DNA of 64,000 nucleotides. It comes from Gemmatimonadota bacterium. Its GTDB lineage: Bacteria > Gemmatimonadota > Gemmatimonadetes > Gemmatimonadales > GWC2-71-9. The translations under genes were made by a program, and so were the position numbers. The notes under the pieces are model-generated. The model was given only the letters and a program-made list of their open reading frames with translations. It made no database searches and had not been told where the DNA came from. This document shows, piece by piece, positions 48,547 through 57,446 of the stretch (positions within the stretch are counted from its first letter, which is position 1; every line of letters starts with the position of its first letter). Location of the stretch: the NCBI GenBank assembly GCA_027294455.1, contig JAPULZ010000160.1, forward strand, positions 16,391 to 80,390, in the 5' to 3' direction.

Positions 48547-48864
48547 ATGGCATATGCGATTTTCCAGGCGGGCGGGCACCAGTTTCGGGCCGAGAAGGGT
48601 GAGAGCATCAAGCTCGAGCTGATGGACGGCGAGCCCGGGACCAAGGTGACGTTCGACCAGGTTTTGATGACGGGGGACGGCGACAAGATCAAGACCGGCA
48701 AGCCGACGGTAAAGGGGGCCAGCGTGACGGCCGAGATCGTCGAGCACGGCAAGCACCCCAAGATCTACGTGTTCAAGTTCAAGCGGCGGAAAAACTACCG
48801 GCGCAAGACGGGACACCGGCAGAAGTACACGGAAGTAAAAATCACCAGCTTGAAGTTGGGGTGA
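48547..48864 (+). CDS. rplU: 50S ribosomal protein L21
   Basis: L21 binds 23S rRNA in the large subunit. The 105-residue sequence has the family start AYAIFQAGGHQFRAEKGE and the RNA-binding end KFKRRKNYRRKTGHRQ-type motif. It is followed by rpmA after 6 bp, the usual order. The obg gene often found next is absent; a terminator follows rpmA. Confidence 0.98.
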   Translation: MAYAIFQAGGHQFRAEKGESIKLELMDGEPGTKVTFDQVLMTGDGDKIKTGKPTVKGASVTAEIVEHGKHPKIYVFKFKRRKNYRRKTGHRQKYTEVKITSLKLG

Positions 48865-48870
48865 CGGACC

Positions 48871-49137
48871 ATGGCACATAAGAAGGGTGTGGGTTCCAGT
48901 CGGAACGGTCGCGACTCCAATCCGAAGTATCTCGGGGTGAAGCGCTTCGGGGGAGAGCTCGTGCGGGCCGGCAACATCCTGATCCGCCAACGCGGCACCA
49001 AATTCCATCCGGGCAACAACGTGGGCCGCGGCAGGGACGACACACTGTTTTCGTTGGTCGACGGCCAGGTGAAGTTCGAACACAAAGACAAGAAGCGCCT
49101 CAAGGTCAGCGTCTATCCGGTGGCCGCTGCCAGCTGA
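48871..49137 (+). CDS. rpmA: 50S ribosomal protein L27
   Basis: L27 reaches the peptidyl-transferase centre with its N-terminal tail. The 88-residue protein starts [21 protein letters not shown] and has [19 protein letters not shown]. The N-terminus begins directly with AHKKG, so it does not carry the cleavable extension known from Firmicutes. It ends the TIGR03960-rng-rplU-rpmA run. Confidence 0.98.
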   Translation: MAHKKGVGSSRNGRDSNPKYLGVKRFGGELVRAGNILIRQRGTKFHPGNNVGRGRDDTLFSLVDGQVKFEHKDKKRLKVSVYPVAAAS

Positions 49138-49143
49138 TTGGTC

Positions 49144-49170
49144 GGGCGACGCACTGCGTCGCCCCTTTCT
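49144..49170 (+). terminator. Hairpin terminator after rpmA
   Basis: A perfect 9-bp stem, GGGCGACGC (49144-49152) and GCGTCGCCC (49156-49164), with an ACT loop is followed by CTTTCT. This is a typical intrinsic terminator with a short U tract, placed between convergent rpmA and the minus-strand gene at 49173. Confidence 0.85.
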
Positions 49171-49172
49171 CG

Positions 49173-49895
49173 TCATTGGGATCCCGCAGACACCAATTCG
49201 AAGCTCAGCTGCCCGGTGATTTCCATCTTCACGATGCGCCGAGGCACCTCTTTCGTGACCCAGTAGATCCACGGGAGCTGTCCTCCCTCCAGCGTCACCA
49301 GCCAGGTGTCGAACTCGCCGGCCGGGACCGCAACCGTGCCGCCGTCGAGCACCACCAGAGCGACTGGCATCGTGGCTGAGCGGGGTGCGACGAACAAGTC
49401 CAGCTCGTGACGCGACCCGTCTTCCAATTCCAGTGCCTCTGCCACCGTCGGCAACATGTCTTCGTCGTACACGATCGACTGGATGACGGTGTCGACGGTG
49501 GCGTCCAGTGCCCCGGCAATGGTGCCCGTGATGTGCCCACCGGAGCCGTAGATCAGGTGCAGCTCGATGGATTGCCCGCCTTGATTGGCCGTCTGATCGT
49601 AGCTCACGGGCGCGAGCGTAGACGCGTCGAGCACGTACGTGGCGGACTGCGCACCGCCGCTGATGACGAATTCGGTGGTGATCGTCACGTGTGACGGGTC
49701 GCGTTCACGCGTGCGGGTGAACGTCCCGAACGGACTCCCCTGCAGCAAGATGGCGAACGAGTCCCGACCCACGGTCAAACGTTGCGGATTCAAGGGAACG
49801 GGCCGAGACGCCGTCGAATCGGTGCGCTCCTGGGCCGCCAGCGGCACCACGCCGACGGCGTAGACCAGGGCGACGATCGCCATCACTCGGGGCAT
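49173..49895 (-). CDS. Secreted DUF3108-like protein
   Basis: The protein of about 240 residues has a signal peptide (MPRVMAIVALVYAVGVVPLAAQ) and a beta-rich body with the pattern of DUF3108-like periplasmic proteins, including LDLFVAPRSA and a terminal WVTKEVPRRIVKMEI segment that resembles ends of LolA-like folds. I start at the ATG at 49895; the upstream in-frame ATG at 49934 would bury the signal. Family assignment is tentative and no function is known. Confidence 0.75.
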   Translation of the reverse strand: MPRVMAIVALVYAVGVVPLAAQERTDSTASRPVPLNPQRLTVGRDSFAILLQGSPFGTFTRTRERDPSHVTITTEFVISGGAQSATYVLDASTLAPVSYDQTANQGGQSIELHLIYGSGGHITGTIAGALDATVDTVIQSIVYDEDMLPTVAEALELEDGSRHELDLFVAPRSATMPVALVVLDGGTVAVPAGEFDTWLVTLEGGQLPWIYWVTKEVPRRIVKMEITGQLSFELVSAGSQ

Positions 49896-49956
49896 GCGAA
49901 CGGCCTCGGTACGGGAAGCCAGACCGCCCGGCATCGAAGGGACGTGCAGCGGTCCG

Positions 49957-51435
49957 TCAGTCAGCCTGCCGGCTGGTCGCGATCCACTCGGAGACGTGCG
50001 AGGCTTCGGGTGGATCCGACGCCAGCGAAATTACCACGAGAGTGATGATATTGGCCGTGAGCCCCAACACCCCCTCGTGTAGGCCGTAGGGACGCCAATC
50101 GGCGACGATCTGCGCCGCCGTGATGAGTATCCCGGCCAACAGGCCGGCCACGACGCCGGTGGCCGTCGCCCGACGCCACAGAAACGCCGCATACACCGGG
50201 GGTGCCAGCTGCACCACGGCGCCGTACGCGGCGAGGAGCATCCCGACCAGCGAAAGCCCGCTCGGCATGGCAATGGCATATCCCAGGACGCCCACCGCGA
50301 TGGCGAACCAGCGGATGAGCCGGCGCTGGTCGTGCTGGCTCAGGGTGTCTCCCCGAATGCCGCCGTAGACGTCGGTCACGCAGATGGACGCGGCGCCGTG
50401 GACCAGTGCATCACCTGTGGACATGGACGCCGCGAGGGCGCCCGCGCAAAAGAGCCCGACCACGACGGCCGGCAGTCCCGACGTCAGCATGATGTGGGGC
50501 ATGATGGCGTCCGCGTTGGCCGGAGCCGATGCATAGAGCACACCGGCAAACCCCACGAGGAACAGGGGCAACAAGAACGCTTGAAACGTCGGGAACAACA
50601 CGATGGTGCGCCGGATCGTGGCATCGTCTTTGGCGGCGAATGCCTTCATGAACAGGTGGGGCCACATCATGAGGCCGATGGATGACACGATGATCGCCGA
50701 GGAATACGCGCCCGGCGTCCAGCGATTGCCGACCGAATCGAGCCCGGGGGCCGTCAACATCTCCGGGCGGAGCGCTGCGATCTGCTCGAACATGGGCCCG
50801 ATGCCGCCGTAGAGCTTGGCGGGGATGTAGAGCCCCAACGCCCACGCGATGACGATCATGAACACGCCCTGGAACACATTGGTCCAGCCGACGCCCATCA
50901 CGCCGCTGTGCCACACGTAGATCAGCACCACGCCGTAGGCCAGCGCGGCACCGAGGGCAAACGGGACGTGCCCGTCGGTGACCTGCTCGATCACGATGCC
51001 GGCGCCACGCATTTGCAGCGCCACGTAGGGCAGCATGGCGATGACGCTCACGAGGCCCGCTGCCACGGCCACCCACCGACTCTGGAATCGATGCGCCAGC
51101 ATCGCCCCCTGGGTGACGAAACCATATCGGCGGCCGAGGCGCGCTGCCCACGGCCCGATCACGAAGTAGGGAGCGATGCCCAGCACGCCGTAACCCAGGA
51201 TGTAGAACGCCGCCGCCCCGCGGCTGAACGCCCAGCCGGGGCCGCCGAGGAACGCGAAGGCGGAATACACCGACGCGCCGGTGACGAAATACATGACCAG
51301 CGTCCCGAACTCGCGGTCGCCCGCCACATAGCCCGCGACCGTATCCGTGGAGCGACGGCCGGGCATGAGGCCCACGATGAGATTCGTCACGAGATACGCC
51401 GCGACGACGGCAACGACGATGGCCCAGTCAGTCAC
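49957..51435 (-). CDS. Sodium:solute symporter (SSS family)
   Basis: The protein of about 492 residues has about 13 transmembrane helices with SSS-family features such as GDREFGTLVMYFVTGASVYSAFAFLGGPGWAF, the GVGWTNVFQG segment and ALAASMSTGDALVHGAASICVTDVY. It couples Na+ entry to uptake of an organic solute; the substrate is unknown. The GTG start at 51435 overlaps the stop of the DUF3311 gene (GTGA); this small-protein/SSS pairing is common, and the two probably form one transporter. Confidence 0.92.
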   Translation of the reverse strand: MTDWAIVVAVVAAYLVTNLIVGLMPGRRSTDTVAGYVAGDREFGTLVMYFVTGASVYSAFAFLGGPGWAFSRGAAAFYILGYGVLGIAPYFVIGPWAARLGRRYGFVTQGAMLAHRFQSRWVAVAAGLVSVIAMLPYVALQMRGAGIVIEQVTDGHVPFALGAALAYGVVLIYVWHSGVMGVGWTNVFQGVFMIVIAWALGLYIPAKLYGGIGPMFEQIAALRPEMLTAPGLDSVGNRWTPGAYSSAIIVSSIGLMMWPHLFMKAFAAKDDATIRRTIVLFPTFQAFLLPLFLVGFAGVLYASAPANADAIMPHIMLTSGLPAVVVGLFCAGALAASMSTGDALVHGAASICVTDVYGGIRGDTLSQHDQRRLIRWFAIAVGVLGYAIAMPSGLSLVGMLLAAYGAVVQLAPPVYAAFLWRRATATGVVAGLLAGILITAAQIVADWRPYGLHEGVLGLTANIITLVVISLASDPPEASHVSEWIATSRQAD

Positions 51436-51629
51436 TTGCTGGAGGTGTGGTGGAGCAAGTAGAACACGGCGACGGAGCCCACGACCCACGCCAGGACCCA
51501 GGCGAACACGAAGGGCAAGCCGAAGATGAACGGTCGAATGCGATTGAAGGGTTGGATCCCCGGGAAGGTGACCATCACGGCCATCGCGGCGAAGTAGACG
51601 AACCCGATGGTGACAGCAGTACGCTTCAT
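51432..51629 (-). CDS. DUF3311 small membrane protein, transporter partner
   Basis: The 65-residue protein has two transmembrane helices (about residues 5-23 and 33-58) with the intervening FNRIRPFIFGLPFVFAW, typical of DUF3311 proteins encoded before SSS symporters. The ATG at 51629 overlaps the preceding gene's TGA, and its own stop overlaps the symporter GTG, so three genes are translationally coupled. Confidence 0.88.
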   Translation of the reverse strand: MKRTAVTIGFVYFAAMAVMVTFPGIQPFNRIRPFIFGLPFVFAWVLAWVVGSVAVFYLLHHTSSK

Positions 51630-52084
51630 CCCGACTCCGTTCTTCGTTTGCGAGCCGCCTTCAGCAGCTTGAGGTCTTTCTTGGCCAGGGAGGCCTTCCG
51701 GGCGAAGTACGCGCACGGTGCGATGGCCAGCGCACCAACGGTTCCCATGATGATGGGGATCGTAGGATCGTAGCCCACGGAGCTCATCATTGTCCAGATC
51801 ACGCCCACTTCCCCCGTGAGCACCACGGTGGCAAAGCCGTCACGCAGGTGGGCCATGTCGTCCTTGAACCCGCGCAGGCGCAACTCGGCGTCGGTCTCGG
51901 CCGCACCGGCAGCGACGAGCTGCCCGTTGAACGTGTAGATCGCGCCGCATTTGGTACAGACGCGCAGGGGGGAGGACAGGAGGCTCTGGAGCCCCCGCCA
52001 CCAGTACCGTGTCCAGCGCAGCCGCTTGAGCGGCCGCCCGAGGATGGCAAGTGGATGCTCGCAGAGTTGGCAAGTGGCGTTCAT
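51626..52084 (-). CDS. Zinc-ribbon membrane protein upstream of the symporter
   Basis: The 152-residue protein has CQLC (residues 5-8) and CTKCG (about 43-47) that could bind one zinc, and two transmembrane helices (about 84-102 and 108-126), ending in a basic tail. It overlaps the DUF3311 gene by 4 bp and so belongs to the transporter operon. No family is recognised; a regulatory or assembly role is only a guess from position. Confidence 0.78.
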   Translation of the reverse strand: MNATCQLCEHPLAILGRPLKRLRWTRYWWRGLQSLLSSPLRVCTKCGAIYTFNGQLVAAGAAETDAELRLRGFKDDMAHLRDGFATVVLTGEVGVIWTMMSSVGYDPTIPIIMGTVGALAIAPCAYFARKASLAKKDLKLLKAARKRRTESG

Positions 52085-52138
52085 TGGCGGTCAGGGGACC
52101 GTACGGCCGGCAGGCCGGTGCAGTTCCGAACTCGGGAC

Positions 52139-53041
52139 CTACGCCCCAGAACGCACCCGCTCGCGAAAGAGGTCGTACAGCCGGCGGTGGACCGGCCCTG
52201 GCCGGCCGTCTCCGACAGGTTGCCCGTCCAGCTTCACGATGGGCATCAGCTCAAGAGTGGTACCGGCGAGGAAGAGCTCTTCGGCGGACTCCAGCTCATC
52301 GAGGTAGACGGGTGTTTCGCGCACGGGGATCCCCGCGCTGCGGCACAGCTCGAGTGCGACGGCTCGGGTGACGCCGGGTAGGATATAGTTGGTGGCCGGG
52401 GCGGTGCGCACCTCGCCATTGAACACCGTCAGAAAGCTCGAGGCGGTGCCCTCCAGGGCCACACCGTCCCGCACCAGGATCGCCTCCGTCGCGCCCGCCT
52501 CCTGGGCGCGTTGATTGGCCAGGCAATTGGGCAGCAGGTTGACGGACTTGATGTCGCAGCGCGCCCATCTCGTGTCGGGCTGGGTAATGACAGCGACGCC
52601 CCGGGCGGGATCGCCCTTGGGTTCGAAGGGTGTGGCCGTGGCGTAGAGGGTCGGGGCCGTCGAAGCCGTGGGGAACGCATGGCGCCGCGGGGCGGCCCCC
52701 CGCGTCACCTGCATGTACACGAGCGCGTCCCCGTCGGCGAGATCGTTCTCCTCGAGGAGTTTCCCGGCGATGCGGACGAAATCACCGGCGTCGAACCCCG
52801 AGATCCGCAGCTCGCCGAGCCCCCGGCGCAGGCGCTCCACATGTTCCTCGAGGGCGAAGATGCGGCCGCCGTAACTGCGAACCACCTCGTACACGCCGTC
52901 GCCAAAGAGGAATCCGCGGTCGTCGGGGGAGATCTTGACGGACCTCTTCGGGGCGTACTTGCCGTTGAAGTAGGCGATGGGCTCGGCAGCCTTGACTTTC
53001 GTACGTTCCACCTTGCGGATGGTCGTCACCGGTTGCGCCAT
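52139..53041 (-). CDS. Class IV (D-amino acid/branched-chain type) aminotransferase
   Basis: The 300-residue PLP enzyme has YFNGKYAPKRSVKISPDDRGFLFGDGVYEVVR, the catalytic lysine in CDIKSVNLLPNCLANQ, the EAGATEAILVRDG segment and GVTRAVALELCRSAGI. The pattern is closest to D-amino-acid aminotransferase (Dat), which makes D-alanine or D-glutamate; branched-chain or aminodeoxychorismate lyase activity cannot be excluded. It is 54 bp upstream of the zinc-ribbon/transporter genes on the same strand. Confidence 0.9.
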   Translation of the reverse strand: MAQPVTTIRKVERTKVKAAEPIAYFNGKYAPKRSVKISPDDRGFLFGDGVYEVVRSYGGRIFALEEHVERLRRGLGELRISGFDAGDFVRIAGKLLEENDLADGDALVYMQVTRGAAPRRHAFPTASTAPTLYATATPFEPKGDPARGVAVITQPDTRWARCDIKSVNLLPNCLANQRAQEAGATEAILVRDGVALEGTASSFLTVFNGEVRTAPATNYILPGVTRAVALELCRSAGIPVRETPVYLDELESAEELFLAGTTLELMPIVKLDGQPVGDGRPGPVHRRLYDLFRERVRSGA

Positions 53042-53066
53042 GACCTAATCTACGGCAAACCGCTGC

Positions 53067-54404
53067 CTAGCGCCCCCTCAGACGCCGCAGCATCCGGATC
53101 GCCGGACTCCTGATATGTCGGTCGAAGAACGTGTCCACCGGTTGGCGCGGTGTCTCCACCGCGGTGAGAGCCGGGCCCGGCGTGATCAGATCGGCGGCGA
53201 AATGACCGGCTTCGGGCACCGGGTCCGCGAACACGGCGCTCATCTCCTCGTTGACGTCCTCGATGGCAAACGCGGTGTAGGCGTAATTGAAAAACCCGTC
53301 GTCCATCACGCTGTCACCGAGGATCGCCGTGGTGTGAAACCCGAAGAACCGGCCGCACACCCCGGGAATGAACACGTCGATGGGATCCCACGTGACGTCG
53401 TCGGTGTTGACGCCGATGAAGCCGCTGTCCGCGATGATGTCCACGTCCATGGAGACGAACATCTCGGCACCCATGTTGGTGGCGAGCTCCGGGAAGATCG
53501 AGTCGAACTGAAAATCCTTGAACGTCTGGAAGCCGGTACCCGCATCGCCGTCGATGTCGATGTCCATGAAGATGGACGCTTTGTTGGCCGGGCCGTCCAG
53601 GGTGCGAGCCTGGGCGAACTCGAACAGCCCGTAGAGCGTGCTACCCGATCGGGCCAGCGTCGCGCCGATGATGTCCGGGGCAGTCAGCACCGCGGGATCC
53701 TGGCCGCCGATGAAAAAGGTCGAGGACGTATCGGTGGTCCCGATGGTGGAAATGCCACTGGAGGTCGTTATGAAGCAGACGGTGTTGCCGTCGATGGCCG
53801 GGTTGCCCACGTCGTCGGTGAACCCGGCGAGATCCATCTCGTAAATGGAGTGGGGCTCGAGGGGGGCGTCCGGCACGAACGTGAAGAAGGTGTTGTCCGT
53901 CGACAGCGTCGGGGTGCCCGGGACCGCGCGGGAGTTTTGCCGCAGCGTGAACGACGCGCTGGGACCCGACTGCACCAGGGGCTCGCCGAAGCGGAGCTCG
54001 ATGGGGGTGTTGAGGGCGACATCCATTTGCTCATGACTCGGTGTGGAACTCAATACCTGGGGACCCTCGTCGTCGTGACGGATCACGATGATCGTGGGTT
54101 GGCTCACCGATCCCGTGCCGTCGGACGCTGTCAGGACGAGCTGGTTTTCTTGATTCAGATTGAGCTGCACGTTGAAGCTGAACGAGGTACCGGCGAGTGT
54201 GTCCGAGACGGTGGACACCCCCCCGGCGATCGCCAAAACGACGGGTGTGTCCGCGGGAGGATCCCGAGTGACGGTGCCCGACACCGTGATCGTGGCCGTG
54301 GGCGAGAAATCCGGGAGGTTGTTAACCGTAATCAGCAAGATGCCGGGCTCGGTCCCGCAGGCCGCCACGACGCCAGCTGCCATCCACGACAAGATACGTT
54401 TCAT
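53067..54404 (-). CDS. Lipoprotein with SbsA Ig-like domain
   Basis: The protein of about 445 residues starts with a lipoprotein signal (MKRILSWMAAGVVAAC) and contains, near residues 115-210, an SbsA-type Ig-like domain (GPQVLSSTPSHEQMDVALNTPIELRFGEPL). The C-terminal half is acidic with FMDIDIDGDAGTGFQTF and MDVDIIADSGF, suggestive of calcium binding. It should be surface or periplasm exposed. I start at the ATG at 54404; an upstream ATG at 54437 overlaps the DUF423 gene. Function unknown. Confidence 0.8.
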   Translation of the reverse strand: MKRILSWMAAGVVAACGTEPGILLITVNNLPDFSPTATITVSGTVTRDPPADTPVVLAIAGGVSTVSDTLAGTSFSFNVQLNLNQENQLVLTASDGTGSVSQPTIIVIRHDDEGPQVLSSTPSHEQMDVALNTPIELRFGEPLVQSGPSASFTLRQNSRAVPGTPTLSTDNTFFTFVPDAPLEPHSIYEMDLAGFTDDVGNPAIDGNTVCFITTSSGISTIGTTDTSSTFFIGGQDPAVLTAPDIIGATLARSGSTLYGLFEFAQARTLDGPANKASIFMDIDIDGDAGTGFQTFKDFQFDSIFPELATNMGAEMFVSMDVDIIADSGFIGVNTDDVTWDPIDVFIPGVCGRFFGFHTTAILGDSVMDDGFFNYAYTAFAIEDVNEEMSAVFADPVPEAGHFAADLITPGPALTAVETPRQPVDTFFDRHIRSPAIRMLRRLRGR

Positions 54405-54420
54405 TACCGTTCCCACTTTC

Positions 54421-54837
54421 TTAGGCATTGGTCCCACTGGTCACCGACGCGGCGTCCTGTCTGGCCTTCGGGATCAGGCTCCAACCGAGCACCGTCCACC
54501 CGGCGAGAAGGCACACACCGCCAACCGGGGTAACCGCCCCCAGCCAGCGCACACCGGTGAAAGCCAAGAGGTAAAGGCTCCCGGAGAACACGATCGTTCC
54601 CGCGACAAAGAGTCTCCCCGCCCAGAGGGGGCCCCTCCCGGGGAAATCGCGGGGGAACACGCCCAGCAGCAGCAATGCCATGGCGTGGTACATCTGATAC
54701 TCCACTGCCGTGTCGAAGATCTCCAGGAGGTCCGGGGCCATCCTCGCCTCGAGCAGATGCGTCCCGAACGCTCCACCGGCCACGCCGAGGAATGCGAGGG
54801 TTGCGCCCACCGCTCCAAACGCGCAGGTCCGGGTCAT
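54421..54837 (-). CDS. DUF423 family membrane protein
   Basis: The 138-residue protein has four transmembrane helices and the DUF423 hallmarks GVAGGAFGTHLLEARM, EYQMYHAMALLLLG and FSGSLYLLAFTGVRWLGAVTPVGG. The family is widespread with no firm function. Its start overlaps the end of the DUF2007 gene by 4 bp. Confidence 0.93.
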   Translation of the reverse strand: MTRTCAFGAVGATLAFLGVAGGAFGTHLLEARMAPDLLEIFDTAVEYQMYHAMALLLLGVFPRDFPGRGPLWAGRLFVAGTIVFSGSLYLLAFTGVRWLGAVTPVGGVCLLAGWTVLGWSLIPKARQDAASVTSGTNA

Positions 54838-55061
54838 GCCGCGTCTTCCGGCGGGGCCTCCACGGCCTTGCCGAGCAGGGCGCGGGCGTGGTCTGCCAAT
54901 GATTCGCTCACGAGAATCGTGGCCCCAGGGCCGATGGGGCCGTGCAAGATGCCCTCGGTCGACTGGATGATGTAGGGGATTTCGGCGCCTTCCAGCAGCC
55001 CGCCGGCGATCTCGGCCTCGAGCTTGGTGCGGAAATTGGCGACTTCGACAGGTCCTTCCAT
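54834..55061 (-). CDS. DUF2007-like small protein
   Basis: The 75-residue protein resembles DUF2007, a small alpha/beta domain of proposed signalling type: EVANFRTKLEAEIAGGLLEGAEIPYII followed by ATILVSESLADHARALL. It has no membrane segment. It is coupled to DUF423 downstream by a 4-bp overlap; the job of the pair is unknown. Confidence 0.82.
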   Translation of the reverse strand: MEGPVEVANFRTKLEAEIAGGLLEGAEIPYIIQSTEGILHGPIGPGATILVSESLADHARALLGKAVEAPPEDAA

Positions 55062-55100
55062 CAGTAATGGCTCCGATTCCAGTGCGTCACATGGGCCTGA

Positions 55101-56582
55101 TCAGACCCACAAGGCCACAGCGAAAGTTATCACGAAGATGGCGGCGACGTTGAGCCACCATCCGGCCCGCATCATGTCGGAGACTTGCAACCGCCCCGAC
55201 CCGAAGACGATGGCGTTGGGCGGGGTGGCGACGGGGAGCCTGAACGCCATGGACGACGCTATGGCCGCCACGGCCATGAGGGGTAGGGGCTCGACGCCGA
55301 GCCCCCCGGCGGCGCCTGCGATCAAGGGCATCCCGAGGGCCGCCGTGGCCGTGTTGCTGGTGAGCTCGGTGAGGAAGACGAACATGGCCGCGGTGACGAG
55401 ATAGATCACCAAGGTGGGAGCACCCTGGAGGCCCTGGAGCCGGCCTCCGATCCACTCAGTCAAACCGCTCTCGGCAAACCCCGCGGCCAGGGCCAACCCA
55501 CCTCCGAACAGGAGGAGAATCCCCCATGGGACCCGCTTGGCCGACTCCCAATTCAGGGCGACTCCGTAACGCGCCTGGGGCAGGGGGATGACGAACAGCA
55601 AGAGGGCGGCGCCGATGGCGATGCCGGTGTCCGTCAAGCCGGGGACGAGGTCGGCCAGCCCGGGAATACGCACGTCGCCGATGAGCTTCGGGGCGCGAAA
55701 AACCCAGGCGGACGCCGTCGCGATGAACACCGCGAGGATGTATTTCTCCGCCCCGGCGAGGGGCCCGAGCATCGCTCCCTCCCGTTCCAGCATCTCGTCC
55801 AGCTCGGGCACATGGCCCTTCACCCCGCACAGCCGGACCAAGAGGAACCAGCACCCCGCGAGCATGGGCACCGACACCATCAGCCCCAGGCCCATCCATC
55901 GTCCGAAGCCCATGTCGATGTCGAGGAGCTGCCGCGCCGCGCCGGCGAAAATGGCGTTGGGAGGAGTGCCGATCAGGGTGGCGACGCCGCCGATCGAGCA
56001 CGAGTAGGCCACACCCAACAACAACGCGACGGGTAGTCCGCTGTGCGGTGCGTCGGGCCCATCAGTGGATCGCCCGATTCCCGACGTGACCGCCGTCGCG
56101 ATCGGCAACATCATCACGGCGGTCGCCGTATTGGAGATCCACATGCTCAAGAAGGCGGACGCCAGCATGAACGCGAGCAGCACGCGCGCCGCATCCGTTC
56201 CGGCGATGCGAACGGCCGCCAGTGCAAACCGTTTGTGGAGATCCCATCGTTCCAAGGTGGCGGCGAGGAAGAACCCACCCAAGAACAAGAAGATGATTGG
56301 GTCGGCGTACGACGCCGTGACCTCACCAATGGGGCGCTGCATGAGCAGCGGCAGGAGCACGATGGGAAGGAGTGCCGTGGCTTCCAGCGGAATGATCGCG
56401 GTGAGCCACCACAGGGCCATCCACGCCGCGAGCCCCGCCACGCGCCACGCGACGGCCGACATCCCCACCGGCGGGGCCAACACCGCCGTCAGGAGTAGCA
56501 ACATCGGGCCGGCCGGAAGAATGAACCGGCGCCTGGTGTTCGCCTCGGGAATCCGGTCCGCGGGCGAGCGACGTCGCATCAT
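55101..56582 (-). CDS. DASS-family Na+/anion symporter
   Basis: The 493-residue protein has about 11-12 transmembrane helices with the two Ser-Asn-Thr motifs of DASS transporters (ISNTATAVMMLP and TSNTATAALGMP) and the matching TLIGTPPNAIF and VATPPNAIVFGS loops. It imports di- or tricarboxylates, sulfate or similar anions with Na+. It follows the amidohydrolase gene with a one-base stop/start overlap (TAATG), so it may supply the catabolic operon's substrate or export a product. Confidence 0.93.
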   Translation of the reverse strand: MMRRRSPADRIPEANTRRRFILPAGPMLLLLTAVLAPPVGMSAVAWRVAGLAAWMALWWLTAIIPLEATALLPIVLLPLLMQRPIGEVTASYADPIIFLFLGGFFLAATLERWDLHKRFALAAVRIAGTDAARVLLAFMLASAFLSMWISNTATAVMMLPIATAVTSGIGRSTDGPDAPHSGLPVALLLGVAYSCSIGGVATLIGTPPNAIFAGAARQLLDIDMGFGRWMGLGLMVSVPMLAGCWFLLVRLCGVKGHVPELDEMLEREGAMLGPLAGAEKYILAVFIATASAWVFRAPKLIGDVRIPGLADLVPGLTDTGIAIGAALLLFVIPLPQARYGVALNWESAKRVPWGILLLFGGGLALAAGFAESGLTEWIGGRLQGLQGAPTLVIYLVTAAMFVFLTELTSNTATAALGMPLIAGAAGGLGVEPLPLMAVAAIASSMAFRLPVATPPNAIVFGSGRLQVSDMMRAGWWLNVAAIFVITFAVALWV

Positions 56583-57442
56583 TATTTCGGCGGCAGGAGC
56601 CGCACGGGGTTCGTCCGGGTGATCTTCGTCTTCACCTCATCGGATAACGGCAACGCCAGAAACTGGTCGAGGTTCTGCCGAAGGCCCTTGACCCCCGGAC
56701 TCGGCCAATCCGTACCCCACACGACGCGGTCGGCGATCTCTGCCAGGCGCGGGAAGTATTCCAGGAGTCGTTTCGGCGGGATACCCGACAGCTCGAGGTG
56801 CACGTTCTTGTGACGTCGCAGCACGAAGAACGCCTCGTCCATCCACAGCGGCCGGCCGCCGTGCGCCATGATGATCGTGAGATCGGGAAAATCGATGGCG
56901 ACGTCGTCGATTTCCATCGGGCGGCCGTATTTGCTTCGCGCGCCGGGGAAGATGCTCGTTCCGGTGTGAATGAGCACCGGCATCCCGCGTTCTTCACAGC
57001 GTCGGTAGATGCGGCCCAGGTTTTCGAGTCCCGTGGTGTACGCGTTGGCCGGGTAGAGCTGGTGAGGCGGATGAATCTTCAAACAGCGGATGCCCATCTG
57101 CAGCAGCTCTTCCACCTGCATCTCGGGGTCTTTGGTGAATCGGGCGTGGACGCCCCCGTAGGCGATGAGGCGCTCCGGCGAGGCTTTCACATAGTCGGCA
57201 ACGAAGGTATTGGTCTCGTCGGTGAACCCCATGAGGTCGGGGCTGGGATAGTTGATGAGCCCCACCCGCCAGATGTCCGCCTCGTCGAGAACGTCGAGCA
57301 ACAGCTTGGGGTCGTCCATCAGGGCGGATATGCGCTCCCAATCCTGTCCCTTCCGCATGACCTCGAGAACGGAGGTCTTGAGCTGGCGCCAGGGCTGGAT
57401 GTGGATGTGGAGATCCGACACCCCTGGCAAGGTGTCCGTCAT
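56582..57442 (-). CDS. Amidohydrolase (ACMS decarboxylase-like, amidohydrolase_2)
   Basis: The 286-residue TIM-barrel metalloenzyme has SDLHIHI at the N-terminus, LKIHPPHQLYPAN, VLIHTGTSIF, IIMAHGGRPLWMDEA and the C-terminal VVWGTDWPSPG with the catalytic aspartate. This is the amidohydrolase_2 pattern of carboxylic-acid decarboxylases and hydrolases. I start at the ATG at 57442, five bases after the enoyl-CoA hydratase stop at 57447; the frame is open further upstream inside that gene. Substrate unknown. Confidence 0.88.
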   Translation of the reverse strand: MTDTLPGVSDLHIHIQPWRQLKTSVLEVMRKGQDWERISALMDDPKLLLDVLDEADIWRVGLINYPSPDLMGFTDETNTFVADYVKASPERLIAYGGVHARFTKDPEMQVEELLQMGIRCLKIHPPHQLYPANAYTTGLENLGRIYRRCEERGMPVLIHTGTSIFPGARSKYGRPMEIDDVAIDFPDLTIIMAHGGRPLWMDEAFFVLRRHKNVHLELSGIPPKRLLEYFPRLAEIADRVVWGTDWPSPGVKGLRQNLDQFLALPLSDEVKTKITRTNPVRLLPPK

Positions 57443-57446
57443 GTTC

